A DNA stretch of 64,000 bases from Hyphomicrobiales bacterium (GCA_900471485.1 UCEU01000002.1:1-64000), one strand, 5' to 3'. Positions 40,038-52,003 are shown, numbered from the stretch's first letter. Translations and numbers: made by a program. Notes: generated by a model from the sequence alone, not told the origin.

Positions 40038-40943
40038 TCAGGCGGTTGCGGCTATCGCAATCGCGCCGGTATTTTCCGTCGATACAACATTCGCCGGCTT
40101 CTTCGTCAGGATCTTCAGGACCCGCGCCAGAGTGTCGGGGATATCGTGGCGCTTGACCACCATGTCCACCATACCGTGTTCAAGCAGGTATTCCGATGTC
40201 TGGAAGCCTTCCGGCAACTTTTCGCGGATCGTCTGCTCGATGACACGCTTGCCCGCGAAGCAGATTTCCGCGCCGGGCTCGGCGATGTGCAGATCACCCA
40301 GCATTGCGTAGGACGCGGTGACGCCGCCGGTGGTCGGGTTGGTCAGGACGACGATGTAGGGCTGGCCGGCTTCCTTCAGCATGTCGACCGCAACGGTGGT
40401 GCGCGGAAGCTGCATGAGCGACAGGATGCCTTCCTGCATACGCGCGCCCCCCGAAGCCGGGAACATGACGAGCGGGCACTTTTCCGAAATGGCGCGCTCG
40501 AATGCCTTGACGATTGCTTCGCCGGCGGCGAGGCCGAGTGAGCCGCCCATGAAGTTGAACTCATGAACGACGGCAACCAGCTTCAGGCCCTGAACCTTGC
40601 CGACGCCGGCAACGATCGTGTCTTCCTGATCGGTCTTGACGCGGCTGTCGCGAAGGCGGTCGGTATATTTCTTGGAATCGCGGAACTTCAGCGGATCCTG
40701 CGCGACCTTCGGCTGCGGCAGCGATTCAAAGGCGCCGCCGTCGAACAGGTCAGCCAGACGCGCCTTGGCCGGCATCTTCATGTGATAGCCGGACGCCGGG
40801 ATAACCCACTTGTTGTCTTCCAGCTCCTTGTGGAAGACCATCTCGCCCGTTTCCGGGCACTTGATCCAGAGGTTCTCCGGCACTTCGCGGCGGCCCAGCA
40901 TGGAATTGATGCGGGGGCGAACGTAGTTGGTGATCCAGTTCAA
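40038..40943 (-). CDS. accD: Acetyl-CoA carboxylase carboxyltransferase subunit beta, zinc ribbon lost
   Basis: A 301-residue beta subunit that with AccA transfers CO2 from biotin to acetyl-CoA. The carboxyltransferase core has [12 protein letters not shown] and [12 protein letters not shown]. The N-terminal region aligns with the E. coli zinc ribbon (C-x2-C ... C-x2-C), but here it reads KCPETGEM and VIPASGYH, so only one of four Cys remains and zinc cannot bind in the usual way. The start is TTG at 40943 with AGGAG eight bases upstream; the conserved NWITNYVRP follows directly. It is downstream of trpA by 39 bp. Confidence 0.95.
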   Translation of the reverse strand: MNWITNYVRPRINSMLGRREVPENLWIKCPETGEMVFHKELEDNKWVIPASGYHMKMPAKARLADLFDGGAFESLPQPKVAQDPLKFRDSKKYTDRLRDSRVKTDQEDTIVAGVGKVQGLKLVAVVHEFNFMGGSLGLAAGEAIVKAFERAISEKCPLVMFPASGGARMQEGILSLMQLPRTTVAVDMLKEAGQPYIVVLTNPTTGGVTASYAMLGDLHIAEPGAEICFAGKRVIEQTIREKLPEGFQTSEYLLEHGMVDMVVKRHDIPDTLARVLKILTKKPANVVSTENTGAIAIAATA

Positions 40944-40982
40944 GTCGAAAACTCCTGATTTACTATTGCCAATGTGGGAAAA

Positions 40983-41822
40983 CTATTCGGCAGCAACAAG
41001 GCGCGCCGAACGAGTTCCCGATGACAGCCCGCGAACGAGCGTGGCGACGGCCTGGACGGTGTCGGCTGTGGCCTTGCCATCCTTGGTCAGGCTGAGTGCC
41101 ACCTGATTGACGATTGCCGTGCCGACCACGACGCCATCGGCAGAGCTGCCGATGACCTTCGCATGATCGGCCGTCTTGACGCCGAAGCCGACGCAGACGG
41201 GCAGGTTTGTATGCTGCTTGATGCGCGCGACGGCACCAGATACCAGCGAGGGGTCCGGCAGCGCCGAGCCTGTGATCCCGTTCATCGAGACATAATAGAC
41301 GAAGCCCGAGGTGTTCTTCAGAACGGTCGGGAGACGCTTCTCGTCCGTCGTCGGCGTCGCCAGACGGATGAAGTTGATGCCCTTGCGGATAGCGGGGATG
41401 CAAAGTTCGTCATCCATTTCGGGCGGCAGATCGACGACGATCAGGCCATCGATGCCGGCGGCCAGGGCGTCATCGAGGAATTTCTCGACGCCATAGATGT
41501 AGATCGGGTTGTAGTAACCCATCAGCACGATCGGCGTCGCGTCGTCGGTCTTGCGGAAGTCGGCTGCGAGCTGCAGCGTCTTCTTCAGCGTCTGCCCCGC
41601 CTTCAGCGCACGCTGGCCGGCCATCTGGATCGCGGGGCCATCAGCCATCGGATCGGAGAAGGGCATGCCGAGTTCGATCACATCGGAGCCGGCTTCCGGC
41701 AACGCCTTCATGATGCCGAGCGACGTCTCGTAATCCGGATCTCCGCCCATGAAATAGGTGACCAGCGCCGGACGGCCTTCAGTCTTCAGATTGGCAAATC
41801 GTTTGTCCATACGAGCGGTCAT
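40983..41822 (-). CDS. trpA: Tryptophan synthase alpha subunit
   Basis: A 279-residue TIM-barrel subunit that cleaves indole-3-glycerol phosphate. The catalytic Glu lies in [16 protein letters not shown] near residue 50, and the second catalytic Asp lies in the YYNPIYIYG region. [10 protein letters not shown] binds the phosphate. It lies two bases after trpB, so the subunits are translationally linked. The operon order is trpF-trpB-trpA-accD-folC. Confidence 0.97.
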   Translation of the reverse strand: MTARMDKRFANLKTEGRPALVTYFMGGDPDYETSLGIMKALPEAGSDVIELGMPFSDPMADGPAIQMAGQRALKAGQTLKKTLQLAADFRKTDDATPIVLMGYYNPIYIYGVEKFLDDALAAGIDGLIVVDLPPEMDDELCIPAIRKGINFIRLATPTTDEKRLPTVLKNTSGFVYYVSMNGITGSALPDPSLVSGAVARIKQHTNLPVCVGFGVKTADHAKVIGSSADGVVVGTAIVNQVALSLTKDGKATADTVQAVATLVRGLSSGTRSARLVAAE

Positions 41823-41824
41823 GA

Positions 41825-43045
41825 TTATGCACCCATTCCAAGAATCTTGCCGACGGTAAAGATGTCCTTGTCGCCACGACCGGAGAGATTCATCAGAATG
41901 ATCTCGTCCTTGCCCATCTTCGGTGCACGCTTGATGACTTCCGCCAGGGCATGCGACGGCTCCAGCGCCGGAATAATGCCTTCGAGGCGGGTCAGCGTCT
42001 GGAACGCCTCTAGTGCCTCGTGGTCCATGATCGGCACGTATTCGACGCGGCCGATATCGTTCAGATAGGAGTGCTCAGGGCCGATGCCGGGATAATCGAG
42101 GCCGGCCGAAATCGAGTGACCTTCCTTGATCTGGCCGTCACCATCCTGCAGCAGATAAGTGCGGTTGCCGTGCAAAACGCCTGGCGATCCCGCGGTGATC
42201 GAGGCGCAATGCTCGTCGCCCTCAAGGCCCTTACCGCCCGCTTCGACGCCGACGATCTTGACGCTGGCGTCATCGAGGAACGAGTGGAAGATGCCGATAG
42301 CATTCGAACCACCACCGACGGCCGCGACGACGAGATCCGGCAGACGGCCTTCAGCCTCAAGCATCTGCTCCTTGGCTTCGGCACCGATAACGGCCTGGAA
42401 GTCGCGGACCATCTCGGGATAGGGATGGGGGCCGGCGGCAGTGCCGATCAGATAGTAGGTGTCGTCGACATTGGTGACCCAGTCACGCAGCGCCTCGTTC
42501 ATCGCATCCTTCAGCGTACCGTGACCGGCCGTGACCGGCTTCACTTCGGCACCGAGGAGCTTCATGCGAAACACGTTCGGAGCCTGGCGCTCAACGTCGG
42601 TTGCGCCCATGTAGACAACGCAGGGGAGACCGAAGCGCGCGGCGACCGTTGCCGAGGCAACACCGTGCTGGCCAGCACCGGTTTCGGCGATGATGCGGGT
42701 CTTGCCCATGCGCTTGGCGAGCAGAATCTGGCCGATGCAGTTGTTGATCTTGTGCGAACCGGTGTGGTTGAGCTCTTCGCGCTTGAAGTAGATCTTGGCA
42801 CCACCAAGCTCCGCCGTCAGACGCTCGGCGAAATAAAGCGGGCTCGGGCGGCCGATGTAGTGGGCGCCGAGGTGCTTCAGTTCCGCCTGGAATTCCGGGT
42901 CGTTCTTAGCCTTGTCCCACTCAGCCTGGAGATCCAGGATTAGGGGCATCAGCGTTTCAGCGACGAAGCGGCCGCCATAAATGCCGAAACGACCATCCTC
43001 ATCGGGACCGGAGCGGAAGGAATTGGGTTTTGGGGTCTCGTTCAA
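41825..43045 (-). CDS. trpB: Tryptophan synthase beta subunit
   Basis: A 406-residue PLP enzyme that joins indole and serine. The PLP-binding Lys lies in [13 protein letters not shown] near residue 100, and the phosphate-binding glycine run GGGSNAIG lies near 240. The start is probably TTG at 43045 (TTG-AAC-GAG), six bases after AGGGAG. Another in-frame TTG at 43051 touches that site and overlaps the trpF stop. I see no in-frame ATG ahead of the conserved [16 protein letters not shown] segment. Confidence 0.97.
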   Translation of the reverse strand: MNETPKPNSFRSGPDEDGRFGIYGGRFVAETLMPLILDLQAEWDKAKNDPEFQAELKHLGAHYIGRPSPLYFAERLTAELGGAKIYFKREELNHTGSHKINNCIGQILLAKRMGKTRIIAETGAGQHGVASATVAARFGLPCVVYMGATDVERQAPNVFRMKLLGAEVKPVTAGHGTLKDAMNEALRDWVTNVDDTYYLIGTAAGPHPYPEMVRDFQAVIGAEAKEQMLEAEGRLPDLVVAAVGGGSNAIGIFHSFLDDASVKIVGVEAGGKGLEGDEHCASITAGSPGVLHGNRTYLLQDGDGQIKEGHSISAGLDYPGIGPEHSYLNDIGRVEYVPIMDHEALEAFQTLTRLEGIIPALEPSHALAEVIKRAPKMGKDEIILMNLSGRGDKDIFTVGKILGMGA

Positions 43046-43047
43046 TT

Positions 43048-43716
43048 TCAACTCCCTGTGGCCGTTTCAGGCTGGCAAGCCTGTTCGACCGCATCGAAAA
43101 ACTCATCGATCATTACGACATTCTTGACGCCGGGCGCGCTTTCAACGCCCGAGGAAACATCGATCCCCGGCGCCTTGGTGATTGCCAACGCCTCGGCGAT
43201 ATTGGCTTTGTTCAAGCCACCGGAAAGCATGTAATCCACATTGCCGTCAAGCCAAGTCAACAGGCTCCAATCAAAGGAAACGCCGTTGCCACCAGGGAGT
43301 TCGGAGCCTTTCGGCGGTTTCGCATCGAAAAGGAAACGATCGGCAATGCCGATATAGGCTTCGACGCGCTTGAGATCGTCGGCGGTCCGGATGGAAAACG
43401 CCTTCATTACGGGCAATCCGTAAACCGCCTTGATGGTCAGGACGCGCTCCGGGCTCTCGCTGCCATGGAGCTGCAGGATATCGGGCTTCAAAAGCGCAAC
43501 GATTTCATCGAGATCGTCGTTGCTGGGATCAACCACCACGGCGACGATCTTGGCCTTGCCGCGCGCTGGCGCCGCGAGTGCTGCGGCGACGTCAGGCTCG
43601 ACGTAGCGAGGGCTCTTTTCGAAGAAGATGAAGCCGATGTGGGTCGCGCCGCGCTGCAGCGCGCGATCAATCGCCTCGGCCGTCTTCAGACCACAGATTT
43701 TGATATCCGGTTTCAT
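43048..43716 (-). CDS. trpF: Phosphoribosylanthranilate isomerase
   Basis: A 222-residue TIM-barrel isomerase of tryptophan synthesis. The catalytic Cys lies in IKICGLKT near residue 8 and the catalytic Asp in the [10 protein letters not shown] region and beyond. [10 protein letters not shown] and GIDVSSGVE bind the phosphate. It is the first gene of the trpFBA-accD-folC cluster and adjoins trpB. The other trp genes are not in this window, as in other rhizobia where trpE, trpDC and trpFBA are separate. Confidence 0.95.
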   Translation of the reverse strand: MKPDIKICGLKTAEAIDRALQRGATHIGFIFFEKSPRYVEPDVAAALAAPARGKAKIVAVVVDPSNDDLDEIVALLKPDILQLHGSESPERVLTIKAVYGLPVMKAFSIRTADDLKRVEAYIGIADRFLFDAKPPKGSELPGGNGVSFDWSLLTWLDGNVDYMLSGGLNKANIAEALAITKAPGIDVSSGVESAPGVKNVVMIDEFFDAVEQACQPETATGS

Positions 43717-43791
43717 GGCAGCGAAGTGACACGAAATCCGTTTGGAGTCGAGCCAAATCGCGGATGTCGCTGCATTTTGGGGCGTATCCGC

Positions 43792-44553
43792 CTAGTCGAA
43801 ATCGATGGCGTGAAGCTGACTGCCGTGACGCTTTAGCCATGCCTTCGCTTCTTCGGTGTGCGGGCAGAGCTTCTTGCAGAGTGCCCAGAAGCGCGGGCCA
43901 TGGTTCATTTCCTTGAGGTGGGCAACTTCGTGCGCGGCGAGGTAATCCACCACCGACGGCGGCGCCATGACGATGCGCCAGGAAAAACTAAGATTGCCCT
44001 CCGAGGAGCACGAGCCCCAGCGGCTGCGCGTGTCCTTCATTGAAATCGAGTTGATGGGAGCGCTGATCGACCGCGCATGAAACCGCGCCAGCCGCTCGAG
44101 ATCGGCACGCGCTTCTTTCTTGAGGAAGGTCGCGATACGCCGGCCGATATGTTCGGGCATGCCACTGACCTTGAGCACTGCCTTGCCATCGATCGACACC
44201 GCTTCCGTCAAGCCGCGCAGGCTGCCGGTGTGTTGGATGCGGTGGGAGACGCCACGAAACAGGATAGATCCGCCATCCCGCAAGCCGGCATCGATCGCGA
44301 ATTTGGCGAGCTTGGTAAGCAACCAGCCTTGGTGCCGGTCCAGAAAGGCATTGACTTCACGTTGCGCGAGACCGCTCGGGATCGTCATCTTCAGCGCGCG
44401 GCCGCCCGGCTCAATGCGCAGTGTTATGCGGGTTGCGCGTTCATGCTGCTTGATCGTCAGCGGCATCAAGCGCCCGGCAACGTCGAGCGTCCGGATTTCC
44501 GGCGGCGCTGGCTTTCGGGCGCTACGGCGCGGCTTGGACAGAAGCGAAAACAT
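43792..44553 (-). CDS. YgjP-type (DUF45) metallopeptidase-like protein
   Basis: A protein of about 253 residues with the zincin motif HEVAHLKEMNHGPRFW near residue 205 (HExxH plus a third His), typical of the YgjP/DUF45 family, related to SprT and M48. No signal peptide is seen, so it is probably cytosolic. Family members are poorly characterised. I chose the ATG at 44553; an in-frame TTG at 44559 adds two residues. It stands between trpF and a DUF2852 gene, separated from the latter by a terminator. Confidence 0.85.
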   Translation of the reverse strand: MFSLLSKPRRSARKPAPPEIRTLDVAGRLMPLTIKQHERATRITLRIEPGGRALKMTIPSGLAQREVNAFLDRHQGWLLTKLAKFAIDAGLRDGGSILFRGVSHRIQHTGSLRGLTEAVSIDGKAVLKVSGMPEHIGRRIATFLKKEARADLERLARFHARSISAPINSISMKDTRSRWGSCSSEGNLSFSWRIVMAPPSVVDYLAAHEVAHLKEMNHGPRFWALCKKLCPHTEEAKAWLKRHGSQLHAIDFD

Positions 44554-44592
44554 CGGCAATTTCTATATGATTCGCGGCAATTTCGGGCATAG

Positions 44593-44618
44593 AAAAGCCG
44601 GCATCAGCTAGATGCCGG
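44593..44618 (-). terminator. Terminator of the DUF2852 gene
   Basis: CCGGCATC, a TAGCT loop and GATGCCGG (read on the minus strand) are followed by CTTTTCT, about 25 bp after the stop of the DUF2852 gene. Confidence 0.7.
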
Positions 44619-44641
44619 GTTCCTGTTTTCAAAAGAAAGAG

Positions 44642-45076
44642 TTACGGCGTCTGATATTCGGCCACCGGGCCGTTGTCGTCGCGCCTGTTGTTCTTGCGAT
44701 CGCGCATGAAGCGATCGAACTCTTCCTGATCCTTTGCGCGGCGAAGTTCACGAGCATAGTTGTCGAATTCCTCGCGCATTTCATCGAGCTTGCGGCGTTC
44801 CTCGTCAAGCCTGTCGAGTTCGGCCTTTCGCCAATCGTCGAAGGCGACATTGCCCGTTGTGAAGTGCGGGCGATAGCGGCCATGCGAACGTCGGCAGCCG
44901 GCAAAGAATCCATCCGCCGCGCTGTTTGCGTCGCGCTTGAAACCGCGCAGGCGCTCCCCGAAAATGATATAGGCAAGCATGGCGAGACCCAGAGGCCAGA
45001 AAACCACGAAGCCAAGGATCATCAGGGCAATGGTAGCCGGAGTCCAATCCGGTCGAAGCAATGCTGACTGGTTCAT
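44642..45076 (-). CDS. DUF2852 domain membrane protein
   Basis: A 144-residue protein with one hydrophobic segment at about residues 14-38 (TIALMILGFVVFWPLGLAML). A charged, helical C-terminal half rich in Glu, Arg and Asp (DEERRKLDEMREEFDNY) is probably a coiled coil. The family is DUF2852, found mainly in alphaproteobacteria, without known function. I chose the ATG at 45076 after GAGGA; the open frame extends upstream without family sequence. It appears monocistronic. Confidence 0.8.
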   Translation of the reverse strand: MNQSALLRPDWTPATIALMILGFVVFWPLGLAMLAYIIFGERLRGFKRDANSAADGFFAGCRRSHGRYRPHFTTGNVAFDDWRKAELDRLDEERRKLDEMREEFDNYARELRRAKDQEEFDRFMRDRKNNRRDDNGPVAEYQTP

Positions 45077-45221
45077 CTTGCGGTGTCCTCGCATTTTCGG
45101 CGCCCGGCGAAATGCCGAACGCTGAAAATCGATGTGGTTACCGCTTGATACGCCTTCAAGGCATTTACGGTTCAAATCGAACAAGGCCTTGAAATGAATT
45201 ATCTAATTCAGCATCCGCTAA

Positions 45222-46499
45222 CTAGGCGGATTTTCCGCCCTTTATCACACGCTTGACGCCGGGCTTGCCCGAGCGGGCGTGCTCACGCGTGAACGCGACG
45301 ATACGCGGCGCTATCTCGCGGCGGAAGCGCGAACCGTTGAAAACACCATAGTGACCGACATCGGGCTGCAGGTAATGCATGCGCTTGCTGTCGGGAATGT
45401 TGACGCACAGCGTCTGAGCGGCCTCGGTCTGTCCGACACCCGAGATATCGTCGTTCTCGCCCTCGACAGTGAGAAGCGCGACATTACGAATTGCCTTGGG
45501 ATCGACGAGCTTGCCGCGGTGAACCAATTCGCCCTTCGGCAGAGCGTGCTTGATGAAGACCTGATCGACGGTCTGCAGGTAGAATTCCGCCGTCAGATCC
45601 ATCACTGCCAGATATTCGTCGTAAAAGTCCCGGTGTTTCTCGGCCGGCTCGCCGTCGTTCTTCACGAGGTGCATGAAGAACTCCTTGTGGGCGACAACAT
45701 GCCGATCAAGGTTCATCGACATGAAGCCGGAGAGCTGCAGAAAGCCGGGATAGACCGGTCGCATGAAGCCCGGCTGCGGCCAGGGGACGTTCATGATGAC
45801 GTTATCCGCAAACCACTGCAGCGGCTTGTCCTTCGCCAACTGGTTGACCGCCGTCGGATTGATGCGCGTATCGATCGGCCCGCCCATCAGCGTCATCGAG
45901 GACGGCGAGAACGGATCGTTGGCCTCTTCCATGACCGCCGCGGCGGCCAGAACCGGAACCGAGGGCTGACAGACCGCAACGACGTGGGTGTCGGGGCCGA
46001 GGAAATGGAGCATCTCGATGACGTAGTCGACGTAATCGTCGAAATCGAAGGTGCCATCCGTCATCGGCACCATGCGGGCATCGATCCAGTCGGTGATGTA
46101 GACGTCGGCGCTTGGCAACAAGGCCTCGACGGTGCCGCGCAGCAGCGTGGCGTAGTGGCCGGACATCGGCGCGACCAAGAGAATTCTGGGGTCGGGGCCG
46201 TGATCGCGCGCGGTATTTCGAGAGAAATGCAGGAGGTTGCAGAAAGGTCGCGACCAGACGGTCTCCTCGCGAACCGCGACCTCGCGACCATCGATCACCG
46301 TCTGCTTGAGATCGAACGACGGTTTGCCGTAGCGACGCGTGGTGCGCTCGAACATCTCGAGGCTGGCCGCCATCGTCCGGCCGAGCGGTGTCTGCGACAT
46401 CGGGTTAAGCGGATTGGCATAAGCAAGGCGCATGACGTCCGCCATGGCCCGAAACGGCGCCATGGCCGCATGATTGAATTCATAGAGCTGATAAAACAT
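45222..46499 (-). CDS. phaZ: Intracellular polyhydroxyalkanoate depolymerase
   Basis: A 425-residue intracellular PHB depolymerase. The N-terminus MFYQLYEFNHAAMAPFR is characteristic. The nucleophile position reads VVAVCQPSVPVLAA near residue 150, with Cys in place of the Ser of ordinary lipases, as in the Cys-type depolymerases. A late His in PDVGHYGVFNGSRFR fits the triad. I chose the ATG at 46499; an upstream frame lacks family sequence. It mobilises stored PHB to hydroxybutyrate. A palindrome and TGC-rich DNA lie about 100 bp upstream. Confidence 0.94.
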   Translation of the reverse strand: MFYQLYEFNHAAMAPFRAMADVMRLAYANPLNPMSQTPLGRTMAASLEMFERTTRRYGKPSFDLKQTVIDGREVAVREETVWSRPFCNLLHFSRNTARDHGPDPRILLVAPMSGHYATLLRGTVEALLPSADVYITDWIDARMVPMTDGTFDFDDYVDYVIEMLHFLGPDTHVVAVCQPSVPVLAAAAVMEEANDPFSPSSMTLMGGPIDTRINPTAVNQLAKDKPLQWFADNVIMNVPWPQPGFMRPVYPGFLQLSGFMSMNLDRHVVAHKEFFMHLVKNDGEPAEKHRDFYDEYLAVMDLTAEFYLQTVDQVFIKHALPKGELVHRGKLVDPKAIRNVALLTVEGENDDISGVGQTEAAQTLCVNIPDSKRMHYLQPDVGHYGVFNGSRFRREIAPRIVAFTREHARSGKPGVKRVIKGGKSA

Positions 46500-46601
46500 G
46501 AGATGCGCCACCTTTCTCCCGGTCGGACGATGACGCCGATTGAAAGGCATCGAAATCGGTCCAACAACGTGCTGGCATCTCAACGCACAGTAACAGGTTT
46601 T

Positions 46602-46616
46602 TGTTGCACAGCAACA
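46602..46616. promoter_or_regulatory. Palindrome upstream of phaZ (possible PhaR-type operator)
   Basis: TGTTGC-ACA-GCAACA is a perfect 6+3+6 inverted repeat 103 bp before the phaZ ATG, and CTGCACTGCA lies just beyond at 46625-46634. PhaR, the regulator of PHB genes, binds TGC-rich DNA of this kind. The link is an inference. Confidence 0.45.
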
Positions 46617-46639
46617 TTCGTAGCCTGCACTGCAAAAAG

Positions 46640-46667
46640 AAATGCCGGAGATAATATCCCCGGCATC
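46640..46667 (-). terminator. Terminator of the FAH-family gene
   Basis: On the minus strand ATGCCGG and CCGGCAT pair around a 10-12-base loop and are followed by TTTCTTTTT, about 40 bp after the stop of the hydrolase gene. Confidence 0.75.
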
Positions 46668-46703
46668 ATGGTGCGCTTCGAACGTTAAAGTTCGAGAAAC
46701 AAC

Positions 46704-47546
46704 TTAGCGATCGGCCAGGAACGTCTGCTTCTGGGTTCCGAGACCTTCGATGCCGAGTTCCACGACATCCCCGGCCTTGAGGAACCGTGGCGGCTTCATT
46801 CCCATGCCGACACCCGGAGGTGTTCCGGTCGAGATCACATCTCCAGGATGCAGGGACATGAACTGGCTGAGATAGGAAACGACATGAGCGATGCCATAAA
46901 CCATCGTTTTCGACGAGCCATTCTGCATGGTTTCGCCGTTGACCTTTAGCCACATGCCAAGGTTCTGCGGATCGCCGATTTCGTCCTTGGTGACCAGCCA
47001 GGGGCCAATCGGGCCGAAGGTGTCGCAGGACTTGCCCTTCGTCCACTGGCCTGCACGCTCCGTCTGGAAAGCGCGCTCGGACACGTCATGCGAAACACAA
47101 TAGCCGGCAACGTAATCAAGCGCGTCAGCTTCGCTGACGTATTTTGCCGTCTTGCCGATGACAACACCAAGCTCCACTTCCCAGTCGGTCTTTTCGGAGC
47201 CGCGCGGGATGAGGACGTTATCGTTCGGCCCAACGATAGCTGATGTCGCCTTCATGAAGATAACCGGTTCAGGCGGAACGGTCGCGCCGGTTTCGGCGGC
47301 GTGATCGGAGAAGTTCAGGCCGATGCAGATGAACTTGCCGGTTCCGGCCACGCAAGCGCCGATGCGGCCCGCAGAAAGCTCCGGCAGGCTCTTTGGATCA
47401 AGCGCGGCGAGCTTCGCCAAGCCGGCCGGCGAGATTGCTTCGCCTGCGATATCCGCGACATGAGCAGACAGATCGCGGATCTTGCCATCCGAATCCAGCA
47501 GCGCCGGCTTTTCCTTGCCAACCTCTCCAACACGCATGAGCTTCAT
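46704..47546 (-). CDS. Fumarylacetoacetate hydrolase family protein
   Basis: A 280-residue member of the FAH family, which cleaves or isomerises beta-diketo acids or acylpyruvates. The metal site is in DWEVELGVVIG (E-x-E) near residue 120, and the C-terminal GTPPGVGMGMKPPRFLKAGD is typical. Relatives include ureidoglycolate lyase-like and 2,4-diketo-3-deoxy-fuconate hydrolases. Its neighbours give no pathway, so the substrate is unknown. The ATG at 47546 has AGGAGG upstream. Confidence 0.9.
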   Translation of the reverse strand: MKLMRVGEVGKEKPALLDSDGKIRDLSAHVADIAGEAISPAGLAKLAALDPKSLPELSAGRIGACVAGTGKFICIGLNFSDHAAETGATVPPEPVIFMKATSAIVGPNDNVLIPRGSEKTDWEVELGVVIGKTAKYVSEADALDYVAGYCVSHDVSERAFQTERAGQWTKGKSCDTFGPIGPWLVTKDEIGDPQNLGMWLKVNGETMQNGSSKTMVYGIAHVVSYLSQFMSLHPGDVISTGTPPGVGMGMKPPRFLKAGDVVELGIEGLGTQKQTFLADR

Positions 47547-47639
47547 TGAACTTCCTCCTGGCACAAGCGAATGATGATCACCTATGAACGAATTATTCAC
47601 GGGTGTCATTACGGGTTTTTGCCTGAGCGGTACGCCCTG

Positions 47640-48593
47640 TCAGAAAATCTCCGACAGATCAGGGCCGAGGGGGACTATGCGTGTCGGGTTGAGGCTTTCG
47701 ATCGAATAGTAACCTCGCTTGATATGGTCGATATTCACCGTTTCGGCGATTCCCGGCCAGTCGAGCATGCGACGGCAGAAGGCACGCAGGTTGCGGTAGT
47801 CCGATAGCCTGCGCAGATTGCACTTGAAGATGCCATGATAGGCTACGTCAAAACGAACAAGCGTTACGAAGAGGCGGATATCGCTTTCAGTGGGATGGTC
47901 GGCAAACAGGAAGGATCTTCCTTCCAGTTGCGGTTCGATCCAGTCCAGGCATTCGAAAACGCCGGTAAATGCTTCCTCGTAAGCCAGTTGGGTCGTTGCG
48001 AAGCCGGTGCGATAGACCCCATTGTTGAGGCTTGGATAGATCCGCTCGTTGAAAGCATCGATCTCGGCGCGACGCGGCGCTGGATAGAGATCGATCTCGT
48101 TTTTTGCGAGATCGCCGAAGCCGTCATTCATCATCCGCAGAATGTCCGAGGACTCGTTGTTGACGATCGTCTGGCGCTGTTTGTCCCATAGAACCGGTAC
48201 CGTGGCGCGGCCCGTAAACGTAGAGTCCGCGCTCGTGTAGATCTGGTGCATGTAGGTTGCACCCTGCAGGTGATCCTGCGTGGCGCCGGGGTAATCTCCG
48301 AACCGCCATCCCTGCTTGGTCAGGGCGGGCTCGACGACGGAGATCGATATCGCTTCTTCCAACCCTTTCAGCTTCCGTCCAATGAGAACGCGCGACGCCC
48401 AGGGGCAGATATAGGCGACGTAGAGATGGTATCGGCCGGGCTCCGCCTTGAAACCGCCCTCACCCGTCGGCCCCGCGCTACCATCCGGGGTGATCCAGTT
48501 GCGGAAGCTTGAAGTCTGGCGCACGAAGCCGCCTTTTTCATCCTTGGCCTGCACCGGCTGCCAATCTTCCGTCCATTTGCCGTTTACGAGCAA
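47640..48593 (-). CDS. Glutathione S-transferase, glutathionyl-hydroquinone reductase type
   Basis: A 317-residue protein of the YqjG/ECM4 group, longer than ordinary GSTs. The catalytic Cys lies in YICPWASRVLIGRKLKG near residue 60 (CPWA motif), and NNESSDILRM matches the glutathione site. Such enzymes reduce glutathionyl-hydroquinones. The start is TTG at 48593 with AGGAGA six bases upstream. It is divergent from a nitroreductase gene across 182 bp, which suggests a shared role in quinone or nitroaromatic stress. Confidence 0.9.
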   Translation of the reverse strand: MLVNGKWTEDWQPVQAKDEKGGFVRQTSSFRNWITPDGSAGPTGEGGFKAEPGRYHLYVAYICPWASRVLIGRKLKGLEEAISISVVEPALTKQGWRFGDYPGATQDHLQGATYMHQIYTSADSTFTGRATVPVLWDKQRQTIVNNESSDILRMMNDGFGDLAKNEIDLYPAPRRAEIDAFNERIYPSLNNGVYRTGFATTQLAYEEAFTGVFECLDWIEPQLEGRSFLFADHPTESDIRLFVTLVRFDVAYHGIFKCNLRRLSDYRNLRAFCRRMLDWPGIAETVNIDHIKRGYYSIESLNPTRIVPLGPDLSEIF

Positions 48594-48775
48594 CGCCGCT
48601 CTCCTATCTCAATGACATGGCGGACTTCTAGCGCGCTTTCGCGCGCGCGGGAGGCCACATTTCTTGAAACAGACTGTGCACCGTCCGCCGTGACCAAGGT
48701 TCGGTATCCGCCATCGAAATTTTCTGAAAGCGCGATATCATTTGATTTCAACACTCCAGAACAGCCGGAAGAACC

Positions 48776-49369
48776 ATGACGAAGAGCAACAACCGCGAAT
48801 CCCAGTATCCGATCGAACCGCTTTTTCTTGACCGGTGGTCTCCCCGCGCCTTCACAGGCGAGGTTATCGAAGAGGCCGCGCTGCTCAGCATGCTGGATGC
48901 GGCACACTGGGCGCCCTCCTCCGCCAACCAGCAGCCTTGGCGCTTTATCTATGCGCTGAAGGGATCGGACGATTGGGATAAGTTCGTAGCGTTGCTAGTC
49001 GAGTCCAACCAGGAGTGGGCCAAGAACGCCTCGGCGCTCATCTTCGTGGTATCGAAGGGCTTCAACGGTGATATCTCAGAAGGGCGCAAGAGCTACACTC
49101 ATTCCTTCGACGCCGGCACGGCCTGGGGTTACCTGGCGCTGCAGGCAAAGCTCTCCGGCTTCTACGCCCACGGCATGGGCGGCATCGAGCACGACAAGAT
49201 CAGGCAGACCTTCGATATTCCCGAGGGCTACCGAGTGGAAGCCGGCATTGCCGTCGGTCGTCTTGCCGACAAGAGCGTTCTGTCCGAGCGCAATCGGGAG
49301 CGCGAGTTTCCAAGCCAGCGCAAGCCACTTTCAGAGGTAGCGTTCAACGGCAAGTTCATAGCCGGCTGA
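48776..49369 (+). CDS. Nitroreductase family protein
   Basis: A 197-residue flavoprotein of the nitroreductase family. FLDRWSPRAFTGE and the FMN-binding AHWAPSSANQQPWRFI near residue 43 are typical, as is the late GRLADKSVL. It probably uses FMN and NAD(P)H to reduce quinones or nitro compounds; the substrate is unknown. It stands alone, divergent from the GST gene and convergent with gyrB through a shared hairpin. Confidence 0.9.
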   Translation: MTKSNNRESQYPIEPLFLDRWSPRAFTGEVIEEAALLSMLDAAHWAPSSANQQPWRFIYALKGSDDWDKFVALLVESNQEWAKNASALIFVVSKGFNGDISEGRKSYTHSFDAGTAWGYLALQAKLSGFYAHGMGGIEHDKIRQTFDIPEGYRVEAGIAVGRLADKSVLSERNREREFPSQRKPLSEVAFNGKFIAG

Positions 49370-49378
49370 GTAGAAGCA

Positions 49379-49409
49379 AAAATCCCCACGGCGCTGACGT
49401 CGTGGGGAT
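49379..49409. terminator. Terminator between nitroreductase and gyrB
   Basis: ATCCCCACG (49382-49390) and CGTGGGGAT (49401-49409) form a perfect 9-bp stem. On the minus strand it is followed by a T-run, which suits gyrB; it may also end the nitroreductase transcript. Confidence 0.85.
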
Positions 49410-49434
49410 CTTGAAAATTCGAAGACTGCGTTCG

Positions 49435-51930
<2,496 letters not shown>

Positions 51931-52003
51931 TCACGTCAGAATATAGGGTTTTTGGTTTAACTTCCCAATGGCAGCGCCTGCAAATGCGGCATAAAACAGG
52001 GGA

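Noticed and set aside
45279..46688. 469-codon open frame on the plus strand
   Set aside because: It is antisense to phaZ with His/Arg-rich low-information translation typical of a reverse-strand shadow.
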